From the NCBI GenBank assembly GCA_963700495.1, contig CAVOXT010000005.1, forward strand, positions 248,001 to 312,000: 64,000 nucleotides of DNA. Direction: 5' to 3'. The DNA comes from JACCTU01 sp963700495 (GTDB lineage: Bacteria > Actinomycetota > Thermoleophilia > Gaiellales > Gaiellaceae). The stretch's first letter is position 1. Every line of letters starts with the position of its first letter. The notes beneath the pieces are model-generated. The model was not told where the DNA came from, did no database searches, and saw nothing but the letters and a program-made list of their open reading frames with translations. The translations under genes were made by a program, and so were the position numbers. Of this stretch, positions 63,455 to 64,000 are shown one piece after another.

Positions 63455-64000
63455 ATGAAGCGATGTCTCATCGCGCTGACCGCGGTTCTTCTTCTCTCGC
63501 TGACCACGGGAGTGAACCTCGCAGCGGCAAGCACGCCGTCCGTCGGGAGCCAGACTGTCAACCAGTCGGCCTCGAGCGGACAGGCGGCGGGAGCCGCAGC
63601 CGGTGCAGCGCAGACCAACCCGAGTAACACGAACATCTCGATCCGGGTACTGAGTCCTGGCAACGACGGCTCGGTCTCGCAGGCGAACAACGTCGCCTCG
63701 AACGCTTCGGCGACGAACAGCAACTCGGCTGCGCAGAACGCGAACCAGTCGCAGTCGGCCGGCGGCGTGGGAGCATGCTGCGGGTCCGGCTCGACCGGTA
63801 TCCAGTCGTCGAACCAGTCGGCTGGGAACCAGCAGCTCGCGACGGCACTGTCGCTGGCGGCGCAGGCGAACGCGTCGAACACGAACGTGCCGGTGCGGGT
63901 GGGAAGCCAGGGCAACGACGGTCGGGTCTCGCAGACGAACAGCGTCGACTCCAGCGCAACTGGGGCGAACCGCAACTCGTCTGACCAGTCCGCAGCGCAG
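63455..64000 (+). CDS. Secreted Asn/Ser/Gln-rich repeat protein (cut by window end)
   Basis: First 182 codons. Signal peptide (CLIALTAVLLLSLTTGVNLA), then low-complexity repeats: SNTNISIRVLSPGNDGSVSQ...NNVAS followed about 80 residues later by SNTNVPVRVGSQGNDGRVSQ, each with N/S/A/Q-rich stretches (ASNASATNSNSAAQNANQSQ). The spacing and composition recall curlin-like or beta-solenoid repeats. ATG 63455 with AAGGAGAC site upstream. Likely secreted with the preceding gene's product. Confidence 0.65.
   Translation, partial: MKRCLIALTAVLLLSLTTGVNLAAASTPSVGSQTVNQSASSGQAAGAAAGAAQTNPSNTNISIRVLSPGNDGSVSQANNVASNASATNSNSAAQNANQSQSAGGVGACCGSGSTGIQSSNQSAGNQQLATALSLAAQANASNTNVPVRVGSQGNDGRVSQTNSVDSSATGANRNSSDQSAAQ

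Overview
The window is a high-GC chromosomal segment of an actinobacterium. GTG and TTG starts are common, -10 boxes of the form TANNNT sit 6-8 bases before many start codons (leaderless transcripts), and many genes overlap as ATGA/GTGA/TGATG. The gene families (DUF1501/DUF1800 pair, tandem cupredoxins, secreted proteins with W-N-W-N-C motifs, Eis-like acetyltransferases) suggest Thermoleophilia (Gaiellales/Solirubrobacterales-like). That placement is inference; no rRNA is present to confirm it.

Layout. 0-9.7 kb: esterase/acetyltransferase operon (minus), CinA-like protein, two cupins, a PcrA/UvrD helicase, two Eis-like acetyltransferases and a TolB-type propeller lipoprotein. 9.88 kb: tRNA-Val(GAC) with terminator. 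10-19.8 kb: a loosely packed accessory stretch with small orphan genes (GNAT, DUF1254/1214, DUF4386, isochorismatase, NTF2-like, beta-helix protein), gene remnants (a RecA-like N-terminus, the first part of a SIR2-like protein) and a decayed IS481-type element. 19.8-24.3 kb: DUF1800-DUF1501-cupredoxin operon, then a histone-H1-like repeat gene with a shortened CBS gene. 24.3-28.9 kb: thrS, infC-rpmI-rplT and trmH. 28.7-32.5 kb (minus): LemA, DUF2207 and two methyltransferases. 32.5-37.9 kb: pheS-pheT behind a possible attenuator leader, a two-domain cupredoxin, a small envelope-protein operon and argR. 37.8-48 kb: a 2-oxoacid dehydrogenase E1alpha-E1beta-E2 operon, lon, an HxlR regulator, an imine-reductase-like oxidoreductase, the E3 subunit lpdA and an ECF sigma factor. 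48.5-61 kb: hisC, an MFS exporter, meaB, ilvA, a persulfide-dioxygenase/rhodanese protein, acyl-CoA dehydrogenase, leucyl aminopeptidase, SCP2 protein, ureohydrolase and acyl-CoA carboxylase alpha. MeaB, the acyl-CoA dehydrogenase and the carboxylase fit acyl-CoA/propionyl-CoA metabolism. 61-64 kb: a SigB/F-type sigma factor facing two secreted low-complexity proteins, the second cut by the window edge.

Two observations stand out. First, 21-bp perfect palindromes with a single A/T centre occur inside coding sequence without breaking it. One family occurs twice, once in each inter-domain linker of the E2 gene. Another occurs in trmH and in the carboxylase gene, giving the same nine residues in both. 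This resembles Rickettsia palindromic elements. Second, at least 14 otherwise intact genes, including the essential pheS and pheT, carry one-base frameshifts, nearly all +1. In each case gene length modulo 3 matches the number of shifts. These are best explained as sequence errors, so the affected genes are annotated over their full span.
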